A stretch of 58,342 nucleotides of DNA from Bryobacteraceae bacterium (GTDB lineage Bacteria > Acidobacteriota > Terriglobia > Bryobacterales > Bryobacteraceae). How positions within the stretch are numbered: the stretch's first letter is position 1; each line of letters starts with the position of its first letter. The notes under the pieces were generated by a model. It worked only from the letters and a program-made list of their open reading frames with translations. It was not told where the DNA came from and did no database searches. Below, piece after piece: positions 41,863 to 50,897 of this stretch. A program made the position numbers and the translations under genes. The DNA lies in contig JANWVY010000014.1 in assembly GCA_025056455.1 (NCBI GenBank), forward strand, positions 1 through 58,342, in the 5' to 3' direction.

Positions 41863-43053
41863 TCACGCATAGGAGGTTACGGCATCTCGATTTCGCTCCG
41901 CGCGCTCGCGGCTGACGCGCTCGAGGTAGCCGCTTTGCCGGAACGCCTGTAGGGGATCTAAGGGGAGACGCCGGCTGCGCCGCCATTCCTCGAGGATGGG
42001 AGAAACATCACGGTAGAAGGCGCGTTGGAGGCATTCTTCGGCGTCGACCAATTCACAAGATTGTTGATGCTTGGCTAATTTCTCGTGATCCACCAGGAGC
42101 GCCTTGACATAGAGTTCCTGGGCGCGCACGACGCTTTGAATCATCGCTTCAATTTTGCCTTTGAGGTTGTGGCTTTGATCGATCATGTAGGCAATATCTG
42201 CCCGCTCGCCGGTTTCCCACTCCCAGGTGCAAATCTCATGAAAGATGCGGAAGAGCTGATAGGGATCGATCGAGCCCAAAGTCAAATCGTCGTCGGCGTA
42301 GCGCCGGTCGTTGAAGTGAAAACCGCCCAGCATCCCTTCGGCGAGCAACCAGGCCACCACTTGCTCGATATTCTGGGAAGGATAATGGTGACCAAGGTCA
42401 ACTAAGACTTTTGCCTGCGGACCAGCGTGTCTGGCCAGCAACAGAGCCATGCCCCAATCCGCGATGTCGGTATGGTAGAAGGCCGGCTCGAACGGTTTGT
42501 ATTCGAGCAACAGCCGCTGGTTTTCTCCTAAATGCTGGTGAAGTTGGCTCAGACCTTCCAAAAACCACTGGCGGCGTTTGCGGATGTTCTGGGTGCCAGG
42601 GTAGTTGGAGCCGTCGGCAAACCATAGCGAAATATCGCGACTTGCCGTGGCTTGCGAGATGTGCACGGATTCGATGAGATGCTCGAGGGCGGCTTGGCGA
42701 ATTTCCGCATCCGGGTTTCCCAACGAACCAAACTTATAGATTTGATCCTGAAAGACGTTGGGATTGATGGATCCGATGCGAACTCCGTATCTGCGGGCGA
42801 GTTGCTTAACCTGCGGCGCTTGAGCGAGGCCGTTTGGAAAATCCCACAAGACGTGCACCGCGACCGAGGGGCTGCATCCGGTTACCGCATGCACTTGGCT
42901 AGCGTCGCTCAGCTTTTCTTCGATCGTGGTGGCGGCTGCAGCCTGGATGAATTTCCCGAAGCGGGTGCCGGTGTTGGCGAACCCCCACGAGGGCAGCTCA
43001 ATTTCAAAGGAATCGAGCGCGTCAAAGACCTGTTCGTATTGTTGAGGGGTCAT
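41863..43053 (-). CDS. rhaI: L-rhamnose isomerase (RhaI type)
   Basis: 396 residues from ATG 43053; an upstream open stretch overlaps the transporter gene. It is of the TIM-barrel RhaI type rather than E. coli RhaA: FEIELPSWGFANTGTRFGKF, VDLGHHYPSQNIEQVVAWLL, GGFHFNDRRYADDDLTLGSIDPY and MIDQSHNLKGKIEAMIQSV carry the metal and substrate residues. It interconverts L-rhamnose and L-rhamnulose. It follows the MFS gene on the same strand with an 86-base gap, so uptake and isomerisation are probably linked. Confidence 0.9.
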   Translation of the reverse strand: MTPQQYEQVFDALDSFEIELPSWGFANTGTRFGKFIQAAAATTIEEKLSDASQVHAVTGCSPSVAVHVLWDFPNGLAQAPQVKQLARRYGVRIGSINPNVFQDQIYKFGSLGNPDAEIRQAALEHLIESVHISQATASRDISLWFADGSNYPGTQNIRKRRQWFLEGLSQLHQHLGENQRLLLEYKPFEPAFYHTDIADWGMALLLARHAGPQAKVLVDLGHHYPSQNIEQVVAWLLAEGMLGGFHFNDRRYADDDLTLGSIDPYQLFRIFHEICTWEWETGERADIAYMIDQSHNLKGKIEAMIQSVVRAQELYVKALLVDHEKLAKHQQSCELVDAEECLQRAFYRDVSPILEEWRRSRRLPLDPLQAFRQSGYLERVSRERAERNRDAVTSYA

Positions 43054-43139
43054 GGGCGAAGATCTCTCGATGCCATTATGCAGCGAGCCAGGCGGACGGT
43101 GAAACCGAGCCAAGCCGCAGGGAAACAAGGTTCCCGGAG

Positions 43140-44369
43140 CTAAGCCTTGGCTTGCGGAGCATATTTGGGGTCCACGAGGAAAATGTAAGCACAAACACCA
43201 ACAATCAGCAGGATGCCGACGGCCAAGATGGGCGCGGCGTAACTTCCAGTCGTCTGCTTGAGCCAGCCGGTGAAAATCGCGGCGACGATCCCCGATAAAT
43301 TTGAGGCGCAGTTTTGAACACCAGCAATGCGGCCAATCGCTGCGCCCGGCATCAGCGTTTGAGTGAGAGCCCAGTAGTTCGCAGTTGCTAGCCCGAGGCC
43401 GCTCAGAGAGCAGATGGCAAGCGCTAGGGCAAGGCGGTTGTCTTCGAGAAAAGCGCCACCAATCACCGAGGATGCGGCCGACAGCCCCGCGATGGTAAAC
43501 GCTTTGCGGACCTTCACGGCGTCGCCGCCTCGCGCGATGAGGCGGTCGGCCAGGAGTCCGGCGAGAATGGCCACTGTGGCCATGCCGCCAAAGCTAAAAC
43601 CTGTATAGAGGCTGGAGCCGGAAAGCGACAAACCGCGGCTTTCCTTCAAGTAGGACGGCATCCAGGTCAAACAGAAATAGACGAAGTAGTTATAACAGAA
43701 CGTGCCCGTGATGATGCCCCAAATCAAACGGGTGCTGAAGATACGGCCGAAAGAGACTGGAGCCGAAGTGGACTTCTTCAGGGCCGCGGCCTCGAGCTCG
43801 CGGTCGTCGTTTTTGACCAGCGTCAACCACGGGATGAGCCAGACTAAACACCCTAGGCCCAGGATGGCGAACATCATTCTCCACCCGTACATTTCGGTGA
43901 GAAATCCGGCAAGTGGGGTGCCGATGGCAGGGCCATATTTTGTTCCCGCCATGTAGATTCCCACCGCCAGACCGCGCTGGTGTTCTTCGACGTTGAAGCG
44001 CAACCAGCGCAAACTTGCCGGTGTGACCACAGCCTCTCCCACACCGAGCAGCAGGCGTAAGAGATGGAGCTGCCAAACTGCCGTGGCCACTGCCGTCGCC
44101 GTTGAGGTCAGGCTCCAGAAGAGGAAACCCAGGGCGTAAGGAATCTTGACTCCAAAGCGGTCCACCACAAAGCCGGCAGGAATTTGCAGCAGCGCATACG
44201 ACCAGAAGAAGGCAGAGTTGAGCACGCCGCGATCCTGATCCGATAAACGGAAGAATTGTTTGAAGTCGTCCGCCGCCAGGGCGACAGACAGATTGGCGCG
44301 GTCGATGTAGGCAATGATCATCCCCAGGCTGAGGAGCACGACAATGGTCCAGCGGCGGGTGGGCGTCAT
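43140..44369 (-). CDS. MFS transporter, sugar-acid/sugar type
   Basis: 409 residues with 12 predicted membrane helices. The N terminus (MIIAYIDRANLSVAL) and DRGVLNSAFFWSYALLQIPAGFVVDRFGVK are typical of the anion:cation symporter branch that includes hexuronate and galactonate transporters. LLGVGEAVVTPASLRWL is the helix 4 motif. Its position ahead of the L-rhamnose isomerase suggests a rhamnose or related sugar substrate, which is inference from context. Confidence 0.88.
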   Translation of the reverse strand: MTPTRRWTIVVLLSLGMIIAYIDRANLSVALAADDFKQFFRLSDQDRGVLNSAFFWSYALLQIPAGFVVDRFGVKIPYALGFLFWSLTSTATAVATAVWQLHLLRLLLGVGEAVVTPASLRWLRFNVEEHQRGLAVGIYMAGTKYGPAIGTPLAGFLTEMYGWRMMFAILGLGCLVWLIPWLTLVKNDDRELEAAALKKSTSAPVSFGRIFSTRLIWGIITGTFCYNYFVYFCLTWMPSYLKESRGLSLSGSSLYTGFSFGGMATVAILAGLLADRLIARGGDAVKVRKAFTIAGLSAASSVIGGAFLEDNRLALALAICSLSGLGLATANYWALTQTLMPGAAIGRIAGVQNCASNLSGIVAAIFTGWLKQTTGSYAAPILAVGILLIVGVCAYIFLVDPKYAPQAKA

Positions 44370-44698
44370 GAAGCGCTTAAGATATCACAGTTGTTGAACC
44401 GGCTAGGCGGCGGGATGGCAAAAAGAAAGGGATGGCAAAGAGTGAGAATCTCGCCTTCGACTGTGTGGCTCGATGCTGGTGGCAAGAGCGCGCCGGCCCA
44501 GGCAAAGCGGGAGGGTTTTTTTCCGCCCCGCTCTTCAACGCGGTAAAGTTTCTTGATTCAGGACCCACTCGCTGACACAATAAGGCTTGGCTCTGAGGCA
44601 ACTCAGGCTGCGGAGGGCCAACATGACCTGGGGCGGCGAGCGCGGTTCATGCTGGCGCATGGGTGCGCTTCGTCCGGGGTTCAGATTTGGGGAGCGAC
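44370..44698. other. 329-base divergent intergenic region
   Basis: This gap separates the MFS gene (leftward) from glgC (rightward). It contains a direct repeat GGGATGGCAAA near 44412 and 44430 and a weak hairpin AGCGGG/CCCGCT (44506-44511 with 44527-44532) whose loop holds a T7 run. I see no gene and no promoter I would defend. It should contain both divergent promoters. Confidence 0.5.
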
Positions 44699-45952
44699 AT
44701 GCAGATTCGAGTCCTCGCGTTCGTGCTCGCTGGGGGCAAAGGAACCCGTCTTTATCCCTTGACCAAGGAGCGAGCCAAGCCGGCCGTACCTTTTGGAGGC
44801 CAATACCGGATCATCGATTTTGTCTTAAGCAATTTGGTGAATTCCGGCGTGTACTCCATCTATGTGCTGATTCAGTTTAAGAGTCAATCGCTTCTCCAAC
44901 ATTTGCGCGACGGCTGGGAGTCGACGGGAATATTAAAAAATCATTTCATAATTCCCGTGCCGGCCCAAATGCGCAATAGTGAGGAAAGCTGGTACCGCGG
45001 CACTGCGGATGCGATTTATCAAAACATTAACTTAATCGAGCAAGCCGATCCTCACCTGGTTTGTATTTTTGGTGCAGACCATATTTACCGGATGAACATC
45101 CGGGAAATGATTGAGTATCACGAGCAGAAGCGAGCTCAGGTGACGGTGGCGGCCATTCCCATGGAGAAGCGCTACAGCAAAGAGTTTGGCGCGATTGAGG
45201 TGGGGCCGGACTATTCGATCACCGCCTTTCACGAAAAAAAGGCCGATGTGCCCAGCTTGCCCGATGAGCCCGGGTATTTTTTGGCCTCTATGGGGAACTA
45301 TATTTTCTCCACCGGTTTGCTGCTGCGAGAATTGTATGCGGATGCTGCTCGCGAAGACAGCACGCACGATTTTGGACGGGACATTTTGCCGCGCCTGGTG
45401 TCGAGGGGCGATATGTATGCCTACGATTTTCGCCGCAACCGCATTCCGGGAGATCCGGAAGGAGCACCGGCCTACTGGCGAGATGTCGGGACGTTGGATG
45501 CCTACTACGAGGCCAGCATGGATTTACGCGCCGTAACGCCACAGCTCAATCTGTACAACCGGAACTGGCCGCTCAGGAGCGCGGCTTATGACGATCCGCC
45601 GGCCAAGTTTACCTTTGATGAAGAAGGACGGCGCGGGCATGCCATTGATTCGATCGTGGGCCCGGGCACGATCTTGAGCGGAGGTTTAGTGAAGAATTCC
45701 GTAGTGGGGCGAGGCGTCCGGGTGCACACGGGCGCCGTGGTTGAAGAATCCGTTGTCTTTGATGGGTGTGACATTGGACGCTACGCCAAGGTAAGGCGGG
45801 CGATTCTGGATAAGAACGTGCGTGTGCCCGAACACGCGATGATCGGTTATGATTTGACCCGGGACCGGGAGCTTTATCACGTGACGGAAAGCGGGATTGT
45901 GGTAATTGAAGGCCGCCGCTCGCGCGTGGAAGTGGCCTCGATGCAGATCTAA
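44699..45952 (+). CDS. glgC: glucose-1-phosphate adenylyltransferase
   Basis: 417 residues from ATG 44699. LAGGKGTRLYPLTKERAKPAVPFGGQYRIIDF is the nucleotide- and regulator-binding N terminus; SWYRGTADAIYQN, FGADHIYRM and YWRDVGTLDAYYEAS are diagnostic. A left-handed beta-helix C-terminal domain follows (VKNSVVGRGVRVHTGAVVEESVV). The enzyme makes ADP-glucose for glycogen synthesis. No other glycogen gene is adjacent. Confidence 0.96.
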   Translation: MQIRVLAFVLAGGKGTRLYPLTKERAKPAVPFGGQYRIIDFVLSNLVNSGVYSIYVLIQFKSQSLLQHLRDGWESTGILKNHFIIPVPAQMRNSEESWYRGTADAIYQNINLIEQADPHLVCIFGADHIYRMNIREMIEYHEQKRAQVTVAAIPMEKRYSKEFGAIEVGPDYSITAFHEKKADVPSLPDEPGYFLASMGNYIFSTGLLLRELYADAAREDSTHDFGRDILPRLVSRGDMYAYDFRRNRIPGDPEGAPAYWRDVGTLDAYYEASMDLRAVTPQLNLYNRNWPLRSAAYDDPPAKFTFDEEGRRGHAIDSIVGPGTILSGGLVKNSVVGRGVRVHTGAVVEESVVFDGCDIGRYAKVRRAILDKNVRVPEHAMIGYDLTRDRELYHVTESGIVVIEGRRSRVEVASMQI

Positions 45953-46015
45953 GGACGGTCGGGGCCGGGCAGTTTCGCCAGAATCAATAAAACATTTTTG
46001 TGGGAGAATGTTGTT

Positions 46016-46843
46016 TTGTGGCGGGCCATCGCCGTTTTGCGCCCGCATGCCGTTGGGAAAGGAGACAGCGCCATCGTCAAGATCTGCCCGCTTGCCAGCA
46101 GCAGCGCCGGAAACTCCACCTACGTGGCGACCAGCCGCACCCGCATTTTGGTGGACGCCGGTCTGAGCCGGACGGAAACTTTCCGGCGCCTTGCGGAAAT
46201 CGGCGAAGATCCCGAAGCTTTGGACGCCATCCTCATCACCCATGAACACAATGATCATGTGATGGGGGTCCACCGAATTGCCCGCAAACTCGACATCCCC
46301 GTTTACCTGTCCCGGCTTACGGCGACAGCGATCGTCTGGGAGGGAGAGCCGCCTGCGATCGAAACCTTCCAGGCCGGCTCGAGTTTCTCCATCGGCGACA
46401 TCGAGATCAATAGCTTCACGATTCCGCACGATGCAATTGACCCGGTCGGCTTCACCCTGCGGGCAGAAGGCATGAAGATTGGCCTTGCGACTGACCTCGG
46501 GTATCTGCCGGAGTCGATCCGTCACCACTTGCGAGGTGTGGATTTTTTGCTGCTCGAGTCCAACCACGACCTGGAAATGTTGAAAGTCGGCCCCTATCCC
46601 TGGTCGGTAAAACAAAGGGTGATGAGCCGCCGCGGTCACCTCTCGAACGAAGTGGTGTCGAAATTTATCGAAGATGGCCTAGATGCTTCGGTCGCCACGC
46701 TCGTGTTGGGACATCTCAGCGAGCACAACAACCATCCGGAAATCGTGCGGCTGGTGGCTCAGCAAGCTCTCTCGGCCCGCGGCCTCAGCACTCAGCTGGT
46801 AGTGGCCGAGCCTGGCAAACAAGCGCCAGCCTTCTCGTTTTAG
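46016..46843 (+). CDS. MBL-fold metallo-hydrolase (YycJ/WalJ-like)
   Basis: 275 residues if the TTG at 46016 is used. The fold starts only at about residue 21 (KICPLASSSAGNSTYV) and carries ITHEHNDHVMG, HDAIDPVGF, ATDLGYL, LLESNHD and GHLSEHNN, the ligand pattern of the YycJ branch; members may act as exonucleases. The start is uncertain: candidates are TTG 45998, 46016 and 46037, and an ideal AAAGGAG (46058-46064) lies eight bases before an in-frame ATC at 46073 that would begin the protein exactly at the domain. It precedes purB by 15 bases. Confidence 0.88.
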   Translation: MWRAIAVLRPHAVGKGDSAIVKICPLASSSAGNSTYVATSRTRILVDAGLSRTETFRRLAEIGEDPEALDAILITHEHNDHVMGVHRIARKLDIPVYLSRLTATAIVWEGEPPAIETFQAGSSFSIGDIEINSFTIPHDAIDPVGFTLRAEGMKIGLATDLGYLPESIRHHLRGVDFLLLESNHDLEMLKVGPYPWSVKQRVMSRRGHLSNEVVSKFIEDGLDASVATLVLGHLSEHNNHPEIVRLVAQQALSARGLSTQLVVAEPGKQAPAFSF

Positions 46844-46858
46844 TCTGGATTCGTCATC

Positions 46859-48166
46859 ATGATTGCACGGTATACCCGCCCGGAAATGGGCGCCGTCTGG
46901 AGCGAAGAAAACAAGTACCGCCAGTGGCTGGAAGTGGAGCTGGCGGCCACGGAAACGCTCGCCGAACTCGGCCAAATTCCTCGCGAAGAAGCCCACTTGC
47001 TGCTCCAGCACGCTGGTTTTCGATTGGAGCGTATTGTCGAGATCGAGAGGGAGGTCAAGCACGACGTTATTGCTTTTACTACAGCAGTCGCTGAACGAAT
47101 GAAGGAGGCAGGTTTCGCCGAAGCCTCTCGATGGCTACACTATGGTCTGACATCGAATGATGTAGTAGATACGGCTCAGGCCCTTCAAATTCGGCAAGCG
47201 TGCCAGCTGCTTGAGCGCGCTCTGGAAGAACTGGCCGAGGCACTTAAGCGCCGCGCCTATGAGTTTAAGGATGCTGTGCAAATTGGACGGACCCATGGCG
47301 TGCATGCCGAGCCGATCACGTTTGGTTGGAAGCTGGCGTTGTTTTACGACGAAGTGCGGCGGAATCTGGTGCGGCTTCGAGCGGCCGGGGAGCGCATCCG
47401 CTTTGGGAAGATTTCTGGGGCGGTCGGCACGTTTGCCCACCTGGGTCCCGAGGTGGAAGAAAAAATCTGCGAAAAGCTGGGTTTGAAGCCAGCGCCGATT
47501 GCCTCGCAGGTGATTTCGCGGGACCGTCATGCGGAGTTCGTGTCCACGCTTGCCTTAATTGCCGCGACGCTGGAGAAGATCGCACTCGAAGTCCGACATC
47601 TACAGCGAACGGAGGTTCGAGAGGCGGAGGAGCCGTTTGCTGAGGGGCAGAAGGGAAGCTCGGCCATGCCCCATAAGAGGAATCCGGTTGTATGCGAGCA
47701 GATCTGTGGCCTGGCCCGGGTTGTACGGGCAAATACCCAAGCCGCGTTTGAAAATATCGCGCTATGGCATGAACGCGATATCTCCCACTCTTCGGTGGAG
47801 CGAGTGATCCTAGCCGATTCCTGTATTCTCGTGGACTACCTACTCGGACGCACCCTTTGGCTCATTGAGGGGATGCAGGTCTACCCCCAGCGGATGCGGG
47901 CGAATCTAGAGATGACAAAGGGTTTAGTCTTCTCAGGACAGTTGTTGCTGGACCTGACGGCGGCGGGGATGCTCCGTGAAGAAGCCTACCAGCTGGTGCA
48001 GCGACATGCGATGCGCTGCTGGGAGGAGGGAGGGGATTTTCAGGCATCGATCGCAGCGGATCCCCGGGTTCTGAGCGTACTGGGAGCGGAGGGACTTGCC
48101 CGTGCCTTTTCGCTGGAACGGCAGCTCAAAAATATCGACCGGATTTTCCAAAGGGTTTTCTTATGA
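46859..48166 (+). CDS. purB: adenylosuccinate lyase
   Basis: 435 residues of the fumarase/aspartase superfamily. GLTSNDVVDTAQALQ, QIGRTHGVHAEPITFGWKLALF and the signature GSSAMPHKRNPV are all present. It acts at two steps of purine synthesis, splitting off fumarate. It has the compact form found in Bacillus-like organisms. It lies 15 bases after the MBL-fold gene, suggesting one transcript. Confidence 0.97.
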   Translation: MIARYTRPEMGAVWSEENKYRQWLEVELAATETLAELGQIPREEAHLLLQHAGFRLERIVEIEREVKHDVIAFTTAVAERMKEAGFAEASRWLHYGLTSNDVVDTAQALQIRQACQLLERALEELAEALKRRAYEFKDAVQIGRTHGVHAEPITFGWKLALFYDEVRRNLVRLRAAGERIRFGKISGAVGTFAHLGPEVEEKICEKLGLKPAPIASQVISRDRHAEFVSTLALIAATLEKIALEVRHLQRTEVREAEEPFAEGQKGSSAMPHKRNPVVCEQICGLARVVRANTQAAFENIALWHERDISHSSVERVILADSCILVDYLLGRTLWLIEGMQVYPQRMRANLEMTKGLVFSGQLLLDLTAAGMLREEAYQLVQRHAMRCWEEGGDFQASIAADPRVLSVLGAEGLARAFSLERQLKNIDRIFQRVFL

Positions 48167-48285
48167 GGGGCTTACGGTAATTGCCTGATCACCTGCCGGA
48201 ATCCGGTCTGTCTCCGGCGAAACACCAGCGAAATTTCCAGGGGATCAAATTTGCCATTTTTGGAGTACACTGGCAGTGAGCTCCT

Positions 48286-48747
48286 GTGGCGACGAAGGTG
48301 CGAAAAACTGTGAATAAACCCACCCGGCGGGTGCACTCGTTAGCCCTCGCGCGGGTGCTGATTGTAGACGACAACCCCGCCTCCCGGTTGACTCTGAAGA
48401 CGGTTTTGGAAGCAGGCGGGTATTCCGTGGATTCCGCTGCCTCTGCGGCAGAAGCCTTCGACAAAATGGATCAGAAAAGCTATGAACTGGTTTTGTCGGA
48501 TCTCCAGATGGAATCGCCGGAAGCAGGTCTGAAGGTCTTAGCGCGGGCCCGCATCATGGAATACCAGCCAGCCACGGCCCTTGTGACCGCTTATCACCCG
48601 CGTACGCGCTCCTCATCGCGCGCTCAGACGCTGACCATCGAGACGCTCGATGTCCCGGAAATTCTGACAAAAGTAGCAAATCTGATCAGCGCACGGGCTA
48701 CACGCCGGCTGGAGCGCCAGCTTCGACAGGCGACAGTGGCGGGCTAA
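48286..48747 (+). CDS. stand-alone response-regulator receiver protein
   Basis: 153 residues from a GTG start. A receiver domain spans about 22-140: VLIVDDN supplies the acidic pair, VLSDLQM the phospho-acceptor Asp, and ALVTAY the Thr. The usual KP near the end of the domain reads LDVPEIL, so the conserved lysine appears missing. There is no output domain; a basic ~20-residue extension precedes the domain. A near-palindrome CACTG-G-CAGTG lies at 48268-48278 just upstream. No kinase is adjacent. Confidence 0.8.
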   Translation: MATKVRKTVNKPTRRVHSLALARVLIVDDNPASRLTLKTVLEAGGYSVDSAASAAEAFDKMDQKSYELVLSDLQMESPEAGLKVLARARIMEYQPATALVTAYHPRTRSSSRAQTLTIETLDVPEILTKVANLISARATRRLERQLRQATVAG

Positions 48748-48846
48748 CCCCTGTCGATGGCGATTTTTGGTCGCCGCCGTATTCCGGGTCTCGCACCGAG
48801 TGAGCTCCGCTTGAAGTCCTCGTTGCGGTTGGAGCTTGTCTGCTTG

Positions 48847-49047
48847 TTAGCCGCCTCCCACAAACTGCACCAGTTCGACTTTTGAGCCCGGAGAGAGGCG
48901 TGTGGTGGCCCAGTTGGCTCGCCGGACAATCTCGCCGTTCAGTTCCACGGCGACACGGCTCGGATCAAGGCCAACGGTTTCAATCAGCGTCTGAAGGGTA
49001 GCATCTTCTGGGGCGCTTACGACCTCCCCGTTGACGAGAATCTCCAT
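48847..49047 (-). CDS. thiS: sulfur carrier protein ThiS
   Basis: 66 residues of the ubiquitin-like beta-grasp fold, MEILVNGEVV through VGLDPSRVAVELNGEIV to the end VQFVGGG. The terminal GG is the thiocarboxylate-forming end. ThiS supplies sulfur for the thiazole of thiamine, with ThiF and ThiG. No thiG or thiF follows in this window. The ATG at 49047 gives the right length. Divergent from the next gene. Confidence 0.9.
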   Translation of the reverse strand: MEILVNGEVVSAPEDATLQTLIETVGLDPSRVAVELNGEIVRRANWATTRLSPGSKVELVQFVGGG

Positions 49048-49078
49048 GGCATCAGAGTTAGCATAGAAGCAGAGCTGA

Positions 49079-49645
49079 ATGCAGAGGCGATTCCGGATGG
49101 TTGCGAGCTTGCAGCTGGGTTTCTGGGCCAGGCTTTTCGCCGCGCTGAGTCTGGGAGGATCGCTTGCCGCGGAAACGGCAATTGTCGAAGCGCGAGCCGA
49201 TGCCCGACTCCATCTCGAAGGAAGGACAGAAATCCTCCTGCTTGACTTTCGCACGGCGTCCATTGCGACTTGGGAAATTCGAAAAGCCACGTTGCTGTTG
49301 CACGTTCAGGAGGGCGAGCCTCCAAAGATGCTTCTCATCTCTTTGGTGCCAGCCCGCTGGACCGAAGACGCCCCGGAGAGGGCGGCTGCGGGATTGTTTC
49401 GCCACTCTGGACGGTTTCAAGTGAGGGTGCTGGAGCAGGGTTGGATCCAAGTGGAGCTTTCTCCTTCCTTCGTTGCTGCTCTGGCCAGAGAGCAAAGCTT
49501 TGGCCTGGCGGTCGAGCAGAAAAACTTCCGGCTCCATGGCCGTAAACCACCCCAGTTTGCCTTTGTGTTGCTGGTCGAGGGTGGCCCGCAGTCGTCAGGC
49601 GGGATGAGCCCAGTGAGACGCACCGACGAAAACAAAACCAAGTAA
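49079..49645 (+). CDS. exported protein of unknown function, DNRLRE-like
   Basis: 188 residues (182 if ATG 49097 is used). Residues up to about 31 form a signal peptide (FAALSLGGSLA). The mature part has beta-strand pattern with EGRTEILLLDFRTASIATWEIRKATLLLHVQEGEPPK split over strands, reminiscent of DNRLRE/carbohydrate-binding-like jelly rolls. This is a weak resemblance. The last ~20 residues are polar and disordered-looking. Only 31 bases separate it from the divergent thiS start. Confidence 0.6.
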   Translation: MQRRFRMVASLQLGFWARLFAALSLGGSLAAETAIVEARADARLHLEGRTEILLLDFRTASIATWEIRKATLLLHVQEGEPPKMLLISLVPARWTEDAPERAAAGLFRHSGRFQVRVLEQGWIQVELSPSFVAALAREQSFGLAVEQKNFRLHGRKPPQFAFVLLVEGGPQSSGGMSPVRRTDENKTK

Positions 49646-49659
49646 AACAAAAACGAAGC

Positions 49660-49687
49660 TTGCCTCGTTTCAGGATTGCTGTATACT
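49660..49687 (+). promoter_or_regulatory. sigma70-type promoter, near-leaderless
   Basis: TTGCCT (49660-49665) and TATACT (49682-49687) are separated by 16 bases. The start site would fall near 49694, about four bases before a GTG-started frame at 49698. This is the same arrangement as the feoA promoter. Confidence 0.55.
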
Positions 49688-49697
49688 AAGCCCAAGC

Positions 49698-50069
49698 GTG
49701 TTCCCTAGTGGAAAGGTTGTTGCGCTGGCAGGAGCGGTTGTCCTGCTGGGTCTGGGAGTCGGCTTTTGCGATCCCGAACCGCCTTCGGATACCACAATCC
49801 GCGGTCAACGCATCCGTGTAAATCGGCTCGCCCGGTCTGGCGTCGATCAGGAGGCGCTGGATCAACTCTGTGATTTTCTACACGCTTCCGTGGCGTGGGG
49901 TCTGGCCAAGCAGATTGACCGTCCCGGCCTGGTTCCACTAGTCGCAATTCCGTCTTCGCAATTCTGGAGCGTTGGTTTTACCTGGTGCGGCTGGGTGATC
50001 GCCGCTGCCGCTTGTTTGCCCGCATTTCTGGCCACCGAGTGTCTGTCTTCCCGTTCCCCTCCTCTCTAA
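49698..50069 (+). CDS. small membrane-associated protein of unknown function
   Basis: 123 residues from GTG 49698. An N-terminal hydrophobic segment (VVALAGAVVLLGLGVGF) ending near Cys24 could be a signal or lipoprotein-like sequence. A second hydrophobic stretch lies near the C terminus (WVIAAAACLPAFLA). The polar middle contains SGVDQEALDQLCDFLHASVAWGL split by no known motif. Codon usage looks coding, and a good promoter is directly upstream. I do not recognise the family. Confidence 0.5.
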   Translation: MFPSGKVVALAGAVVLLGLGVGFCDPEPPSDTTIRGQRIRVNRLARSGVDQEALDQLCDFLHASVAWGLAKQIDRPGLVPLVAIPSSQFWSVGFTWCGWVIAAAACLPAFLATECLSSRSPPL

Positions 50070-50215
50070 GGCCATCATCCTGCTGATTTTGTGGAAGCGC
50101 ACCGGAGCGGAATCCGTTCCGGGAGATGTGGTTTGGTCCTGGCGCGAGCAGGGGGCGACGCCGCGAGCGCGTTCTCAGAGCCCGAGCGCCGGGAGAGTCT
50201 CTTGAGGGGGGATTT

Positions 50216-50887
50216 ATGAATAAGCTGTTGAAAGGTTACAAGCACTTTCATGAGGATATCTTTCCGCAAAAGCGGCCTCTGTTTGAGAAGCTTGCGCACG
50301 AGCAGCATCCGCGGGCGATTTTCATTACCTGTGCTGATTCGCGGATTCTACCAGACCTGATCACGCAAGCCGATCCGGGGGATTTGTTCGTTACCCGCAA
50401 TGCTGGCAACATCATCCCGTCTTACGGGGATCGGCATGCCGGCGTATCGGCCACGATTGAATACGCGATCCTGGCCTTGGGGGTACGAAACATCATCGTC
50501 TGCGGCCACTCAGATTGTGGCGCGATGAAGGCGGTGTTGAATCCCGAGAAAGTGAAGGGCATGCCGACGGTTGCTTCCTGGCTGTTTCACGCCGAGAGCG
50601 CCCGCCGCATTGTGGAAGAGAACTATCCGGGTTTGGACGGCGAGCAGAAATTGAACGCGTTGATCCATGAAAACGTCCTGGCGCAGCTTGACCATCTGAA
50701 GACGCATCCTTCGGTGGCTTCGCGCCTAATCAGGGGCGAGCTGAATCTCTACGGCTGGGTTTACGACATCCGCACCGGAGACATTGACGCCTACGACGCC
50801 GAGTCTGGGACGTTTGTGCGGCTGGATCCCGACCGGCCCGTGATGGCGAGCTTACCAGTCCGCAAGCTAGCGACAGTCGGCGTCTGA
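50216..50887 (+). CDS. beta-class carbonic anhydrase
   Basis: 223 residues from ATG 50216. Zinc ligands and active-site dyad are visible: C39-A-D41-S-R43 and H98-S-D-C101-G. VTRNAGNIIP and HAGVSATIEYA are standard. The enzyme interconverts CO2 and bicarbonate. GAGGGGGG precedes the ATG. It lies 10 bases ahead of the SulP transporter gene, so the pair probably handles bicarbonate uptake and use. Confidence 0.95.
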   Translation: MNKLLKGYKHFHEDIFPQKRPLFEKLAHEQHPRAIFITCADSRILPDLITQADPGDLFVTRNAGNIIPSYGDRHAGVSATIEYAILALGVRNIIVCGHSDCGAMKAVLNPEKVKGMPTVASWLFHAESARRIVEENYPGLDGEQKLNALIHENVLAQLDHLKTHPSVASRLIRGELNLYGWVYDIRTGDIDAYDAESGTFVRLDPDRPVMASLPVRKLATVGV

Positions 50888-50897
50888 AGGGGGATCT

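Noticed and set aside
44506-44532. AGCGGG/CCCGCT hairpin with T7 in the loop as a terminator.
   Set aside because: The T-run is in the loop, not after the stem, and there is no upstream gene on either strand ending there.
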